Positions 48,217 through 58,249 of a stretch of 64,000 bases of DNA are shown here, piece after piece; positions within the stretch are counted from its first letter, which is position 1, and every line of letters begins with the position of its first letter. The stretch is taken from NCBI RefSeq assembly GCF_014904745.1, contig NZ_JACZCS010000031.1, positions 62,001-126,000 on the forward strand, written 5' to 3'. The position numbers were made by a program, and so were the translations under genes. The stretch is from Oricola nitratireducens. Lineage in GTDB: Bacteria > Pseudomonadota > Alphaproteobacteria > Rhizobiales > Rhizobiaceae. The notes under the pieces were generated by a model. The model did no database searches, was not told the origin of the DNA, and was given only the letters and a program-made list of their open reading frames with translations.

Positions 48217-50175
48217 TCACCCCTGCAACGCGGGCAGGTCGCGGTAAAGATCGAGCGCCTCGGGATTGGCGAGCGCCTCCCTGTTCTTGACCGCGCGGCC
48301 ATGGACGACCTCGCGCACGGCCAGCTCCACGATTTTTCCCGACTTGGTCCGCGGAATGTCGCTCACCGCCACGATGCGCGCCGGCACATGGCGCGGCGAC
48401 GCGCCGGTGCGGATCTTGGTGCGGATCGCCTTCTCCAGTCCCTCGTCGAGCGTGACATCGGGAGCGAGGCGCACGAACAGCACGACGCGCACGTCGTTGT
48501 CCCACTCCTGGCCGATGCACAGCGCCTCGAGGACCTCCGGCATCTGCTCGACCTGGTTGTAGATCTCGGCCGTGCCGATGCGCACGCCGCCGGGATTGAG
48601 CGTCGCGTCGGAGCGGCCATGGATGATCATGCCGCCATGCTCGGTCCATTCGGCGAAATCGCCATGGCACCAGACGTTGTCGAACCGATCGAAATAGGCG
48701 GCCTTGTATTTCGCGCCGTCGGGATCGTTCCAGAAGCCGACCGGCATCGACGGGAACGCCTTTGTACAGACGAGTTCGCCCTTCCCTCCGGTGACCGGCT
48801 TGCCGTCGTCGTCCCAGACCTCGACCGCCATGCCGAGGCCCGGCCCCTGGATCTCGCCGACATAGACCGGCAGGATCGGCACGCCAAGCACGAAGCAGGA
48901 GACGATATCCGTGCCGCCCGAAATCGACGCCAGATGGACGTCTTTCTTGAAGGCTTCATAGACATAGGAAAAACATTCCGGCGACAGCGGCGAACCGGTC
49001 GAGGAAATGACGCGCACCGCCGACAGGTCATGCGTTTCCATCGGGCGCAGCCCTTCCTTGCGCACGGCGTCGATATATTTCGCCGAGGTGCCGAAATAGG
49101 TCATGCGCTCCTGTTCGGCGAAGTCGAACAGCACGTTGCCGTCGGGCGCAAACGGCGACCCGTCATAGAGCAGCAGGGTAGCGCCGCAGGCGAGTACGGA
49201 AACGAGCCAGTTCCACATCATCCAGCCGCAGGTCGTGAAGTAGAATACGCGGTCGCCGGCCTTGTTGCCGGCGTGATAGCGATGTTCCTTCAGGTGCTGC
49301 AGCAGCGTGCTGCCGGCCGAATGCACGATGCATTTGGGAATGCCCGTCGTGCCGGACGAAAACAGGATGTAGAGCGGGTGCGCAAACGGCAGCCGCTCGA
49401 AATGCAGCGGCTTTTCCTCGTGACGGCCGAGCACATCGGCGAGCGGCTCGGCATTCGGCAAATTGGCCGCCGTCGTCCCGGCGCGTCCGAGATAGTCGAC
49501 GATGACGGTGTTCTTCACCGTCGGCAGACCGGGCAGAATCTCGCCGAGCTTGCCGGCGATGTCCTGCTCCTTGCCGTTATACCAGTAGCCGTCGCAGGCG
49601 ATGAACAGCACCGGTTCGATCTGCGAGAAGCGGTCGAGCACGCCCTTCGGGCCGAAATCGGGAGAACACGACGACCAGACCGCGCCGATCGAGGTCGCCG
49701 CGAGCATGGCGGCGACGGTTTCCGGCATGTTCGGCATCATCGCCGCGATACGGTCGCCCCTGCCGATCCCGAGCGCGCGGAAATGCTGCTGCAGCCGGGA
49801 GACCATGGCGCGCAGTTCCTGCCAGGACAGCCGCCGTTCGACCTTGTCCTCGCCGCGAAAGACGATGGCGTCGCCCTCGCCGGCTTTCGCCAGCAGGTTC
49901 TCGGCGAAATTCAGCTTCGCATCGGGGAAGAATTGCGCGCCGGGCATCTTGTCGCCATCGACAAGGATGCGCTCGCCCTTCTCGCCAACGACGCCGCTAT
50001 CGTCCCAGACAAGCGACCAGAAATCCTCCCGGTTTCCGACACTCCAGGCGTGAAACTGCGCGAAATCACCGGCCGGCGCCCCGAAACGAGTCCGCGCGGC
50101 CTGCATCAGTTTCGTCATGGCCGCATCGCGGACCGAGGCTTCGCTGGGCGTCCAGAGCGGCGTCGGCATCGTCAT
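48217..50175 (-). CDS. Acetoacetate--CoA ligase
   Basis: A 652-residue ANL-family ligase that forms acetoacetyl-CoA from acetoacetate, CoA and ATP. The N-terminal acetyl-CoA-synthetase-like domain is present (WSVGNREDFWSLVWDDSG). The P-loop is YILFSSGTTGIPKCIVHSAGST; later HGRSDATLNPGGVRIGTAEIY and the C-terminal PRTKSGKIVELAVREVVHG with the catalytic lysine. Length and pattern favour acetoacetyl- over acetyl-CoA synthetase. With the phasin it points to PHB reuse. Confidence 0.93.
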   Translation of the reverse strand: MTMPTPLWTPSEASVRDAAMTKLMQAARTRFGAPAGDFAQFHAWSVGNREDFWSLVWDDSGVVGEKGERILVDGDKMPGAQFFPDAKLNFAENLLAKAGEGDAIVFRGEDKVERRLSWQELRAMVSRLQQHFRALGIGRGDRIAAMMPNMPETVAAMLAATSIGAVWSSCSPDFGPKGVLDRFSQIEPVLFIACDGYWYNGKEQDIAGKLGEILPGLPTVKNTVIVDYLGRAGTTAANLPNAEPLADVLGRHEEKPLHFERLPFAHPLYILFSSGTTGIPKCIVHSAGSTLLQHLKEHRYHAGNKAGDRVFYFTTCGWMMWNWLVSVLACGATLLLYDGSPFAPDGNVLFDFAEQERMTYFGTSAKYIDAVRKEGLRPMETHDLSAVRVISSTGSPLSPECFSYVYEAFKKDVHLASISGGTDIVSCFVLGVPILPVYVGEIQGPGLGMAVEVWDDDGKPVTGGKGELVCTKAFPSMPVGFWNDPDGAKYKAAYFDRFDNVWCHGDFAEWTEHGGMIIHGRSDATLNPGGVRIGTAEIYNQVEQMPEVLEALCIGQEWDNDVRVVLFVRLAPDVTLDEGLEKAIRTKIRTGASPRHVPARIVAVSDIPRTKSGKIVELAVREVVHGRAVKNREALANPEALDLYRDLPALQG

Positions 50176-50325
50176 GTTCTTCTCCCGTATATTGCGTTGT
50201 GCACAATCTGGTAATGTGCCGTGTCACCAGCAGCAAGCCTTGAATTGACCGCGCTTCCGTATAGGCTCCGGCCAAAAGGCGGGAAGGCCGGAGGCACGGC
50301 ATCCGGCACAACAAACGGAACGGGC

Positions 50326-52185
50326 ATGACTACACGGGCGGCACGCATCGGTCTTTGGCTTGCTGCCGCGTTCGTGATTCTGGTTCTCGGCGGCTGGATG
50401 CTCCTGCCGCTGTTCGTGTCGAGCGAATTCGTACGCACGGCGATCGAACGCGAACTCGCCGACATCACGGGACAGCAGATCCGTGTCGGCGGAAATGTGG
50501 ATCTCGATCTTTTCCCGAGCCCGATCGCCCGTGTCTATGATCTGCATGTCCCGCGGGACCCCGACAGCGCCGGCAATCAGCGGCCGGATTTCCTGGTCGT
50601 CGACGAGGTCGAGGTCGCCATTCCGATATCCAGCCTGCTGGTACGCGAACCTGCATTTTCACAATTCCGGCTGATCCGGCCGACCATGCGCATCGTCATG
50701 GACCGCGACAACCAGATCGATGCCAGCGACATGGGCGGGCGGCTCGGGCGCGCGATTTCTAAACTGCAAGCGAATACTGGCGAAACACAGGCCGGCGAGA
50801 ACGGGACGTTCAACGACGATGCGGCGTTGCGCCACCTGAGGTTCGGGACCGTGACCGTCGAGAACGGCACGGTCGAATTCGTCGGAACGTCCGAGGATAC
50901 GCCGGAAACGATTACTGCGGTCAACGGCAGCGTGTCGTGGCCGCGGCTGACAGAACGGCTCAGCGCATCGGTAAAGGGCATCTGGCGCGGCACCGCCTTC
51001 GAGCAGAAGATCGATATCGACAATGCCATCCATTTCTTCGCCGGCCAGATCACCGATGCCCGACTCGGCCTGACAAGCGACACGCTGACCTACGCGTTTG
51101 ACGGCAAAATGAGCGCGGGGCCGACGCCTTTCGTGGAAGGCGCCGTGACGATGAGCACGCCGTCGCTGCGCCAGGCGCTTGAATGGCTGCAGGCCGGCAT
51201 TCAGCCCGGCTCCGCCGTCGGCAATGTCGGCCTGAAGGCGACGATCCGGGGCGACGCCAGGAAGATCCGGTTCGAAAATCTGGAGCTGGCGTTCCAGGGC
51301 GGCTCCGGCATGGGCGTGCTCGAACTCGCCTTCAAGGACAACGCCAAACCGGCGATGACGGCAACGCTCGATTTCGAGCAGGTGGACATCCTGTCGTTCC
51401 TGTCGGCATTCGCCGGATTTCCGGGCGTGACGGACGATTTCGATGTGCCGGTCTCGCCGTCCTTCCTCGACCAGCTCGATGTCGACCTGCGGCTGTCGGC
51501 GGCGAGCGCGAAGGCCGGCAAGCTGCAATTCACCAACATCGCCGCCGTCACGCAGATCAGGAACGACAGCGCCGTTTTCGAAATGCCGGACGCCACCGCC
51601 TATGGTGGCAAGGTGCAGGCGCAACTGAAGATCGCGCGCGACAAGGGAGCGCTGACCGCCTCTTTCGGCGTGACATGCACCGACGTCAACAGCGCCGCCG
51701 TCGCAGACGCGCTGTCGCTTGGCGGGCTTTTCCCGCGTGGCCCGACGTCGGGCAATCTGAACGTCACCGCGCCGCTGGAAAACTGGAGCGATCTCTTCAA
51801 GCGCGCGACCGGAAAAACCGAGATCAGGATCGCCAACGGATTGATCAACGGCGTCGGCTTCGAGACGCTCGGCGGCAACAGCGAACCGCAGACCTTTTTC
51901 CGCCTGCAGGACAACGCCCAGACCAGCGATGTCTTCTCGACGATGAACATCGACGCGATCATCAAGGACGGGGTGATCATCATCGACGGCGGCACCATCG
52001 AGTATCCGGACGGCACGGTCCAGCTCAACGGCGTCATCCCCTACGGAACCGCCAGTATCGCCCTGACGACCATCGCCGAGCCGCGCGCGGGCGACGGCGA
52101 TGCCCCGGTGATCCAGCATTTCATCGGCGGGTCGTGGAGCAATCCCTACGCTACGCCGGTGCTGCTGCCGCATAACGCCCAGTAA
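50326..52185 (+). CDS. AsmA-family inner-membrane-anchored protein
   Basis: A 619-residue protein. One N-terminal helix (IGLWLAAAFVILVLGGWMLLPLFV) anchors a large periplasmic domain. ADITGQQIRVGGNVDLDLFPSPIARVYDLHV is the AsmA N-terminal pattern; the C-terminal part has GTGKTEIRIANGLINGVGFETL and FSTMNIDAIIKDGVIIIDGGTI. AsmA-like proteins are thought to bridge lipid traffic between membranes. The ATG at 50326 is chosen because the anchor starts there. Confidence 0.88.
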   Translation: MTTRAARIGLWLAAAFVILVLGGWMLLPLFVSSEFVRTAIERELADITGQQIRVGGNVDLDLFPSPIARVYDLHVPRDPDSAGNQRPDFLVVDEVEVAIPISSLLVREPAFSQFRLIRPTMRIVMDRDNQIDASDMGGRLGRAISKLQANTGETQAGENGTFNDDAALRHLRFGTVTVENGTVEFVGTSEDTPETITAVNGSVSWPRLTERLSASVKGIWRGTAFEQKIDIDNAIHFFAGQITDARLGLTSDTLTYAFDGKMSAGPTPFVEGAVTMSTPSLRQALEWLQAGIQPGSAVGNVGLKATIRGDARKIRFENLELAFQGGSGMGVLELAFKDNAKPAMTATLDFEQVDILSFLSAFAGFPGVTDDFDVPVSPSFLDQLDVDLRLSAASAKAGKLQFTNIAAVTQIRNDSAVFEMPDATAYGGKVQAQLKIARDKGALTASFGVTCTDVNSAAVADALSLGGLFPRGPTSGNLNVTAPLENWSDLFKRATGKTEIRIANGLINGVGFETLGGNSEPQTFFRLQDNAQTSDVFSTMNIDAIIKDGVIIIDGGTIEYPDGTVQLNGVIPYGTASIALTTIAEPRAGDGDAPVIQHFIGGSWSNPYATPVLLPHNAQ

Positions 52186-52285
52186 GCGGAAGTTAACAGA
52201 CCCTGAATGCCATCGTGGCGATTTTAAAGAGTTTTTAGCCCTTTCGGCGATAATTGAACCGGTTTCACCGGGGGCACGGGTCTCG

Positions 52286-52528
52286 TTGTTTCAATTGCTG
52301 TCGATGGTCGTGAAGATTGCGCTCGCGTCGCTTTTATGCGGCGCGCTGCTGTCGGCCTTTGACCTGTCGGCGGCCGAAATGCTGCAAAAGGTCGGGATGA
52401 CGCCGGAGAGGATCCTCGAAATCGTCCGGACCGCTGCCGGCTGGGCCCTGCCCAACATGGTGCTCGGATCGATGATCATCGTTCCGCTGTGGTGCATCGC
52501 CTACATGCTGCGGCCGCCCCGCGGCTAG
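52286..52528 (+). CDS. DUF6460-like small membrane protein
   Basis: An 80-residue protein with two helices (VVKIALASLLCGALLSAFDL and LPNMVLGSMIIVPLWCIAYML) and a middle helix with AAEMLQKVGMTPERILE. The layout matches DUF6460, found in Rhizobiales. It starts with a TTG at 52286; an ATG at 52304 is a possible alternative. Function unknown. Confidence 0.65.
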   Translation: MFQLLSMVVKIALASLLCGALLSAFDLSAAEMLQKVGMTPERILEIVRTAAGWALPNMVLGSMIIVPLWCIAYMLRPPRG

Positions 52529-52536
52529 GTCAGGAC

Positions 52537-53349
52537 CTAGCTCATTTCCCGCGCGGCCCGGGCGTCGAGCATCGCGCGCCGCTTGTTCATGATGCTGGCG
52601 ATCAGGACGCCGGTCGTGACCAGGGCGATAAGGATCGTGCAAACGGCATTGATTTTCGGGGTCACGCCAAGCCGGACCTGACTGTAGATCTTCATCGGCA
52701 ATGTCGTCGCGCCCGGGCCGGAGGTGAAGCTGGCGATCACGAGATCGTCGAGCGACAGCGTGAAGGCGAGCATCCAGCCCGAAACGACCGCCGGCAGGAT
52801 CACCGGCAGGGTGACCTTCATGAAGGCCTGGAATGGCGTGCAGCCCAGATCCTGGGCGGCCTCTTCCAGCGAGAGGTCGAAGGTGACGAGGCGGGACTGC
52901 ACGACGACGGCGACGAAGCACAACGAGAAGGTGATGTGGGCAAGCGTGACGGTCCAGAAGCCGCGGTCGAAATTGATGGACACGAACAGCAGCAGCAGCG
53001 ACAGGCCGGTGATCACGTCGGGCATGACCAGCGGCGCGTAGACCATTCCGGTAAAGAGCGTGCGGCCGCGGAAGCGCGAAATCCGCACCAGGGAAACCGC
53101 GGCGAGCGTGCCGAGAACGGTCGCCACCGTCGCCGACAACAGGCCGACGCGCAGCGTCACCCAGGCGGCGTTGAGCATACTCTGGTCACGGAAGAGTTCG
53201 CCGTACCACTTGGTCGAAAAACCGGCCCAGACCGTCACCAGGCGCGACTCGTTGAACGAATAGATGACGAGCAGAACGATCGGCAGATACAGGAACGCGA
53301 ATCCGAAAACGACCGAGGAGATGTTGAACCACGACCAGCGTCCCGTCAT
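52537..53349 (-). CDS. potI: Putrescine ABC transporter permease
   Basis: A 270-residue permease with six helices and the BPD signature EEAAQDLGCTPFQAFMKVTLPVILP that contacts the ATPase. Helices include VFGFAFLYLPIVLLVIYSF and VTGLSLLLLFVSIN-like. It is the last gene of potFGHI and overlaps potH by ATGA, so translation is coupled. Confidence 0.93.
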   Translation of the reverse strand: MTGRWSWFNISSVVFGFAFLYLPIVLLVIYSFNESRLVTVWAGFSTKWYGELFRDQSMLNAAWVTLRVGLLSATVATVLGTLAAVSLVRISRFRGRTLFTGMVYAPLVMPDVITGLSLLLLFVSINFDRGFWTVTLAHITFSLCFVAVVVQSRLVTFDLSLEEAAQDLGCTPFQAFMKVTLPVILPAVVSGWMLAFTLSLDDLVIASFTSGPGATTLPMKIYSQVRLGVTPKINAVCTILIALVTTGVLIASIMNKRRAMLDARAAREMS

Positions 53350-54257
53350 TTGCCTGTCTCCGTCGCGCGGGCCTGCGCGTTCTGGAACCAGACGATCGGT
53401 ACGACGAGGACGACCAGCAGGACCGTCGCGATCGCCGAGGCCACGGTCCAGTCGCTGTTGTTGAAGAACTCGATCCACAGCGTCTTGCCGATCATCAGCG
53501 TGCCCGATCCGCCCAGAAGATCGGGGATGACGAACTCGCCGACGGCAGGAATGAACACGAGCAGGCAACCGGCCAGAATACCCGGCACCGCAAGCCGGGC
53601 GGTGATCTTCCAGAAGGCGGCGATCTGCGTGCAGCCGAGGTCGCGGGCGGCCTCGACGAGCGATTCATCCATCTTTTCCAGCGTCGAATAGATCGGCAGC
53701 ACCATGAAGGGCAGATAGGAATAGACGATGCCGATATAGACCGCCTTGTTGGTGGAGAGGATTTCCAGCGGCGTGTCGATGACGCCGAGCCAGAGCAGCA
53801 GCTGGTTGAGCAACCCCTCCTGTTTCAGGATGCCGATCCAGGCATAGACGCGGATCAGGAAAGAGGTCCAGAACGGCAGGATGACCAGCATGAGCAGGGT
53901 CGGACGCAATCCCAGCGGCGCGCGCGCCATGCCGTAGGCGAGCGGAAAGCCGATCAACAGCGTCAGGATCATCGAGACGAATGCGATCTGCAGGCTGGAG
54001 AGATAGGAATTGATGTAGAGCGAATCGCTGAAGAGAAAGGTGAAATTCTCGAAGTCGAACTGCGAGAGCTTGTCCCAGATCACCGCCCAGCTGTCGGTGT
54101 AGCTGAACTGCGGCGTGTAGGGCGGCGCGCCGTATTCGAGATCGGACAGCGCGATGCGCAAAACGATCAGGAACGGCAGCAGGAAGAAGAACAGCAGCCA
54201 GACATAGGGAATGAGGATGACCAGCCGGTTGGATATGGCGCGCAGCATGATCGTCAC
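53346..54257 (-). CDS. potH: Putrescine ABC transporter permease
   Basis: A 303-residue permease with six helices (LVILIPYVWLLFFFLLPFLIVL is the first) and the EAA loop VEAARDLGCTQIAAFWKITARLAVPGI. It contains LPFWTSFLIRVYAWIGIL, a conserved PotH segment. The ATG at 54257 overlaps the potG stop by ATGA. Works with PotI to form the channel. Confidence 0.94.
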   Translation of the reverse strand: MTIMLRAISNRLVILIPYVWLLFFFLLPFLIVLRIALSDLEYGAPPYTPQFSYTDSWAVIWDKLSQFDFENFTFLFSDSLYINSYLSSLQIAFVSMILTLLIGFPLAYGMARAPLGLRPTLLMLVILPFWTSFLIRVYAWIGILKQEGLLNQLLLWLGVIDTPLEILSTNKAVYIGIVYSYLPFMVLPIYSTLEKMDESLVEAARDLGCTQIAAFWKITARLAVPGILAGCLLVFIPAVGEFVIPDLLGGSGTLMIGKTLWIEFFNNSDWTVASAIATVLLVVLVVPIVWFQNAQARATETGK

Positions 54258-55393
54258 CGGTCCAGAACAACGCCGGCGTCAGCGCTGAACGAAAGCCAGA
54301 TGTGCTCGTCATATCCGATCGGATCGTCGACTATGCGCGACTGGTTGATCATCGCCGCCTGGACGACCTTGCCGGACTCGAGGCGTATGTTGACGATCGT
54401 CATGTCGCCAAGATAGCCGATATCCCAGACTTCGCCCTTTATCGCATTGTCGACTCCGTCCGGCTTCTCGCGGCTGACCCGCATCTTCTCCGGCCGGATC
54501 GCGAACCAGGCCGTCGCGCCATCCGCAGGGGCGTGGGAGCGGACCGCACCGACGAATTTTCCGTCAGGACCGTCAATCTCCACATGCCCGTCGCCGGAGG
54601 AGACGACCTTGCCTTCCAGGATATTCACGGAGCCGATGAAATCGGCAACATAGCGCGAGTTCGGCGCCTCGTAGATCTCCGCGGGCGTGCCGGTCTGCGC
54701 GATGATGCCCTTGTCCATGACGGCGATACGATCCGACATGGTCATCGCTTCCTCCTGATCGTGGGTAACGATCATGAAGGTAAGACCCAGTTGCTGCTGA
54801 AGATCCATCAATTCGAACTGCGTTTCCTCGCGCAGCTTCTTGTCGAGCGCGCCGAGCGGTTCGTCGAGGATCAGCAGTTTGGGCCGCTTGGCGACGGAGC
54901 GGGCAAGGGCCACGCGCTGGCGCTGGCCGCCGGACAGCTGGTGCGGCTTGCGGCGCGCGAACTCCTCCAGCTTCACCAGCTTGAGCATCTGCGCCACGCG
55001 TTCCTCGCGCGCGCTCTTCTCCATGCCGTCCTGACGAAGGCCGAAGGCGATGTTGTCGGCAACGTTCATGTGCGGGAAAAGCGCGTAGGACTGGAACATC
55101 ATGTTGACCGGGCGCTTGTGCGGCGGCACGCCCTTCAGCGGCTGGCCGTCGAGATAGAGTTCGCCCTCCGTCGGCTCTTCGAAGCCGGCGAGCATGCGCA
55201 ACAGGGTCGTCTTGCCACAGCCGGACGGTCCGAGCAGCGAGAAGAATTCGCGCTCGTAGACATCGAGCGAAAGATTGTCGACGGCGGTGAAATCGCCGAA
55301 CCGCTTGGTGACGTTCTTGAAGGAAATGTAAGGCTTGGCGCCGGCGTCTTCCCAAGGCGTGAATGAACGCCGAATGCTCCCGAGCGATGGCAT
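54254..55393 (-). CDS. potG: Putrescine ABC transporter ATP-binding protein
   Basis: A 379-residue ATPase. Walker A GPSGCGKTT (about 58-66), Q-loop in MMFQSYALFPHM, signature LSGGQRQRVALARS, Walker B LLILDEPLGALD, H-switch VTHDQEEAMTM. The C-terminal TOBE domain (about 290-370) is typical of spermidine/putrescine ATPases. A terminator-like hairpin lies between it and potF. Confidence 0.95.
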   Translation of the reverse strand: MPSLGSIRRSFTPWEDAGAKPYISFKNVTKRFGDFTAVDNLSLDVYEREFFSLLGPSGCGKTTLLRMLAGFEEPTEGELYLDGQPLKGVPPHKRPVNMMFQSYALFPHMNVADNIAFGLRQDGMEKSAREERVAQMLKLVKLEEFARRKPHQLSGGQRQRVALARSVAKRPKLLILDEPLGALDKKLREETQFELMDLQQQLGLTFMIVTHDQEEAMTMSDRIAVMDKGIIAQTGTPAEIYEAPNSRYVADFIGSVNILEGKVVSSGDGHVEIDGPDGKFVGAVRSHAPADGATAWFAIRPEKMRVSREKPDGVDNAIKGEVWDIGYLGDMTIVNIRLESGKVVQAAMINQSRIVDDPIGYDEHIWLSFSADAGVVLDR

Positions 55394-55420
55394 GATGGAT
55401 CCTACCCTGTCGCAAACATG

Positions 55421-55448
55421 AAAAACCCCGGCGCGGGAGGCGCCGGGG
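55421..55448 (-). terminator. Attenuator between potF and potG
   Basis: On the minus strand CCCCGGCG-CCTCCCG-CGCCGGGG is an 8-bp perfect stem followed by TTTTT. It sits between the potF stop and potG start in the same operon, so it should terminate some transcripts and give more potF than potGHI message. Confidence 0.88.
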
Positions 55449-55457
55449 TCGGTTCGA

Positions 55458-56555
55458 TTACTGGCCCGATTTGACCTCGGTCCATGCGCGGTTGAGAATC
55501 CGTTTCTCTTTGGCGTTGTCCGGCGAGACGGTGTAAAGCCGGGAAATCGTTTCCTCGTTCGGGTAGATCGCCTGATCGCCGATCACGTCCTCGTTGAGGA
55601 ACGGTTTGGAAGCGGCGTTGCCGTTAGCGTAGTAGACGTAGTTCGACGCCTTGGCGATCACTTCCGGCTTCATGATGTAGTTCAGGAACTCAAGCGCCTC
55701 GTCGACGTTCTTGGCGTCGGACGGGATGGCCATGTTGTCGAACCACATCAGGGCGCCCTCCTTCGGGATGATGTACTCGACATTGACGCCGGCATCGGCC
55801 TCGGCAGCGCGGTCACGCGCCTGCAGGACGTCGCCCGACCAGCCGACGGCAACGCAGATATCGCCGTTCGCGAGAGCGTTGATGTATTCCGACGAGTGAT
55901 ATTTGCGCACATAGGGACGGATCTTGAGGAGCAGTTCCTTGGCCTTGTCGATCGATTCCTGATCCTTGAGATCGGGGTCCATGCCCATGTAGTTGAGCGC
56001 GGCCGGGATCATTTCCGTCGGCGCATCCAGCTCGAAAATGCCGCAATCCGCGAGCTTGGCCGCGATCTCGGGGTTGAACACAAGGTCCCAGGTGTTCAGT
56101 TTGGCATCGTCGCCGAGCCGTTCCTTGACCATGTCGACATTGATGCCGATGCCGGTCGTGCCCCACATGTAGTTGATGGCGTATTCGTTACCCGGATCGT
56201 ATTTCGCCAGCCGCGCCGAGATCTCCGGGTCCATGTTGGCGAGGTTCGGCAGCTTCGACTTGTCGAGCTTCTGGAAGACGCCGGCCTTGATCTGGTTGGC
56301 GAGGAACGTGCCGGTCGGCACCACGATATCGTAGCCGGTCGAACCTGCGAGAAGCTTGGTTTCCAGCACTTCGTTGGAATCGAACACATCGTAGACGACC
56401 TTGATGCCCGTCTCGGCGGTGAAATCCGTGAGGATGGAGTCGTCGATGTAGTCGGACCAGTTGTAAATGTTGACGACGCGGTCCTGCGCGCCGGCCGCGA
56501 CGGTCAGCGCCGCAAAGGCAGCGACGGTGGTGAAAAGCAGTTTCGAACGGATCAT
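55458..56555 (-). CDS. potF: Putrescine-binding periplasmic protein
   Basis: A 365-residue protein with a signal peptide (LLFTTVAAFAALTVAAGA) and a two-lobed SBP fold. The first strand RVVNIYNWSDYIDDSILTDF is the family hallmark for polyamine binding, with Trp and Tyr/Asp lining the site; later WGTTGIGINVDMVKER and LWFDNMAIPSDAKN-like. The ATG at 56555 is the first that places the signal peptide at the terminus. Confidence 0.95.
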   Translation of the reverse strand: MIRSKLLFTTVAAFAALTVAAGAQDRVVNIYNWSDYIDDSILTDFTAETGIKVVYDVFDSNEVLETKLLAGSTGYDIVVPTGTFLANQIKAGVFQKLDKSKLPNLANMDPEISARLAKYDPGNEYAINYMWGTTGIGINVDMVKERLGDDAKLNTWDLVFNPEIAAKLADCGIFELDAPTEMIPAALNYMGMDPDLKDQESIDKAKELLLKIRPYVRKYHSSEYINALANGDICVAVGWSGDVLQARDRAAEADAGVNVEYIIPKEGALMWFDNMAIPSDAKNVDEALEFLNYIMKPEVIAKASNYVYYANGNAASKPFLNEDVIGDQAIYPNEETISRLYTVSPDNAKEKRILNRAWTEVKSGQ

Positions 56556-56709
56556 CTGATACTCCCTGATGTTCGAGATGTTCGATACGAAGCGGCGTAC
56601 GGATTGTTCCCTGACAAGCCCCGCCGAAAGACTATTGGGGATTTCGCGACCGCACAAGGATTTTCCACCCTTTCAGACTGCCGCAAAAATAGGCACTCCG
56701 CCGCCCGAC

Positions 56710-58095
56710 TCACAGATAGGTCGTGCGTTCGAGCGGCGTGATTTCGGCCCAGAAGGCGAGGATTTCCGCGCGTTTCAGGTCCTTGTAAATCTTGGACAAT
56801 TCAGGCCCGAGCGCGCGGTTGCAGAACTCGCCGGCCTGGGTCAGCTGCAGCGCTTCGTCCATGTCGTCGGGCAGCTGTTCGCCACCGGCGTGTTCGTAGG
56901 CATTGCCTATGACCGGAGGCGGCGGCGTTTCCAGCTTCTCGAGCCCGTCCATCATCGCCTGCAGGATTGCGCACAGAACGATATAGGGATTGGCGTCGGC
57001 GCCGGCGATACGGTGTTCGACGCGCCGGTTGGTCTCCGTCGAGGCCGGAATGCGCAGCGCGACGGAGCGGTTGTTTTCCGCCCAGACGGCGCGCGTCGGC
57101 GCGTAGGAGCCCGGCTGGATGCGGCGGAAACCGTTCCAGGAATTGATGAAGAGAAGCAGCGCCTGCGGCATGGTGCGGATCAGTTCCGCGATGACCCCGC
57201 CGAGGTTTTTCTCTCCCTTCTCGCCCGAAAAGACATTGTCGCCGTTCTCGTCGAGCATGGACGCGTGAACATGCATGCCGTTGCCGGCATATTCGATGAA
57301 GGGCTTGGCCATGAAGGTGGCCTGCAGCCCGTGCTTGCGGGCGCAGCCGAAAACGATCCGGCGCAGCATGATGACATCGTCGGCGGCGCGCAGCGGATCG
57401 CCGCGATGCTTCAAATTGACCTCGAACTGGCCAGGCGCGGCTTCCTTGATGATCGTGTCGATGGGCAGGCTCTGCGCCTCGGCGGCGACACGGATATCGT
57501 TGAAGAGCACGCCGTATTCGTCGAGGTCGTCAAGGCCGTACATGCGCTGACGGTCCGGGCCCGAGGATGCGCCGACCGGCGCCGGCATGCCGTCGTCCCA
57601 GTCGGTACCCGGCTCGAGAAGATAGAATTCCAGCTCGAAGGCGACGACCGGGTAGAAACCGCGCTTGGCGAGCGCCTTGGTGATGCGCGCGAGCGCGTTG
57701 CGGCAGTCGAAGCGAAGCAGCTCGCCTTCCGGCGTGAAGCCCTGCAACAGGATCTGCGCGGTCGGCCGGTTGGCCCACGGCACGCGGCTCAGGGTGCCGG
57801 GCACGGCGCGGAAATAGCCGTCCTGATCGCCGGTCTCGATATGCAGCCCGGTTGCGGCGACCTCGCGCCCCCAGATGTCGAGGCCATGGATCGACATCGG
57901 GAAATTGACGCCTTCCTCGAAGGCCTTCTTCAGGCTGTCGGCCGGCGCCCATTTGCCGCGCATGACGCCGTTGGGATCGACGAGCAGGAACTCCACGGCC
58001 TGCAAATCGGGATTTGCGGCCATGAAGGTTTTGTATTCTTCGATGTCGGGGGTTTTGTCGAAAGAAGTGAGTTCAGCTGGTTTGACAGACGGCAA
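56710..58095 (-). CDS. puuA: Gamma-glutamylputrescine synthetase-like enzyme
   Basis: A 461-residue glutamine-synthetase-family enzyme. N-terminal LVDPNGVMRGKWAP, then VAFELEFYLLEPGTD, PGQFEVNLKHRGDPLRAADDV, KPFIEYAGNGMHVHASM and NRSVALRIPASTETNRRVEHRIAGADANPY. Its similarity to PuuA and its location directly beside potFGHI support gamma-glutamylation of imported putrescine. 154 bases separate it from the potF start on the same strand. Confidence 0.88.
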   Translation of the reverse strand: MPSVKPAELTSFDKTPDIEEYKTFMAANPDLQAVEFLLVDPNGVMRGKWAPADSLKKAFEEGVNFPMSIHGLDIWGREVAATGLHIETGDQDGYFRAVPGTLSRVPWANRPTAQILLQGFTPEGELLRFDCRNALARITKALAKRGFYPVVAFELEFYLLEPGTDWDDGMPAPVGASSGPDRQRMYGLDDLDEYGVLFNDIRVAAEAQSLPIDTIIKEAAPGQFEVNLKHRGDPLRAADDVIMLRRIVFGCARKHGLQATFMAKPFIEYAGNGMHVHASMLDENGDNVFSGEKGEKNLGGVIAELIRTMPQALLLFINSWNGFRRIQPGSYAPTRAVWAENNRSVALRIPASTETNRRVEHRIAGADANPYIVLCAILQAMMDGLEKLETPPPPVIGNAYEHAGGEQLPDDMDEALQLTQAGEFCNRALGPELSKIYKDLKRAEILAFWAEITPLERTTYL

Positions 58096-58249
58096 TTTCG
58101 CACCGGGTGCTATTTACGATGTCCCAAAAGGATGCGTTCGGAGCGAATTTGTCAATCCGGGCAAACGGTCGCGGGTCTCTAACGGAAGCCGGAAAATGCG
58201 TTTCGCAGCCGGCCGAACAACCGCCGGCAGAAGACGACGTAGCGGAACT

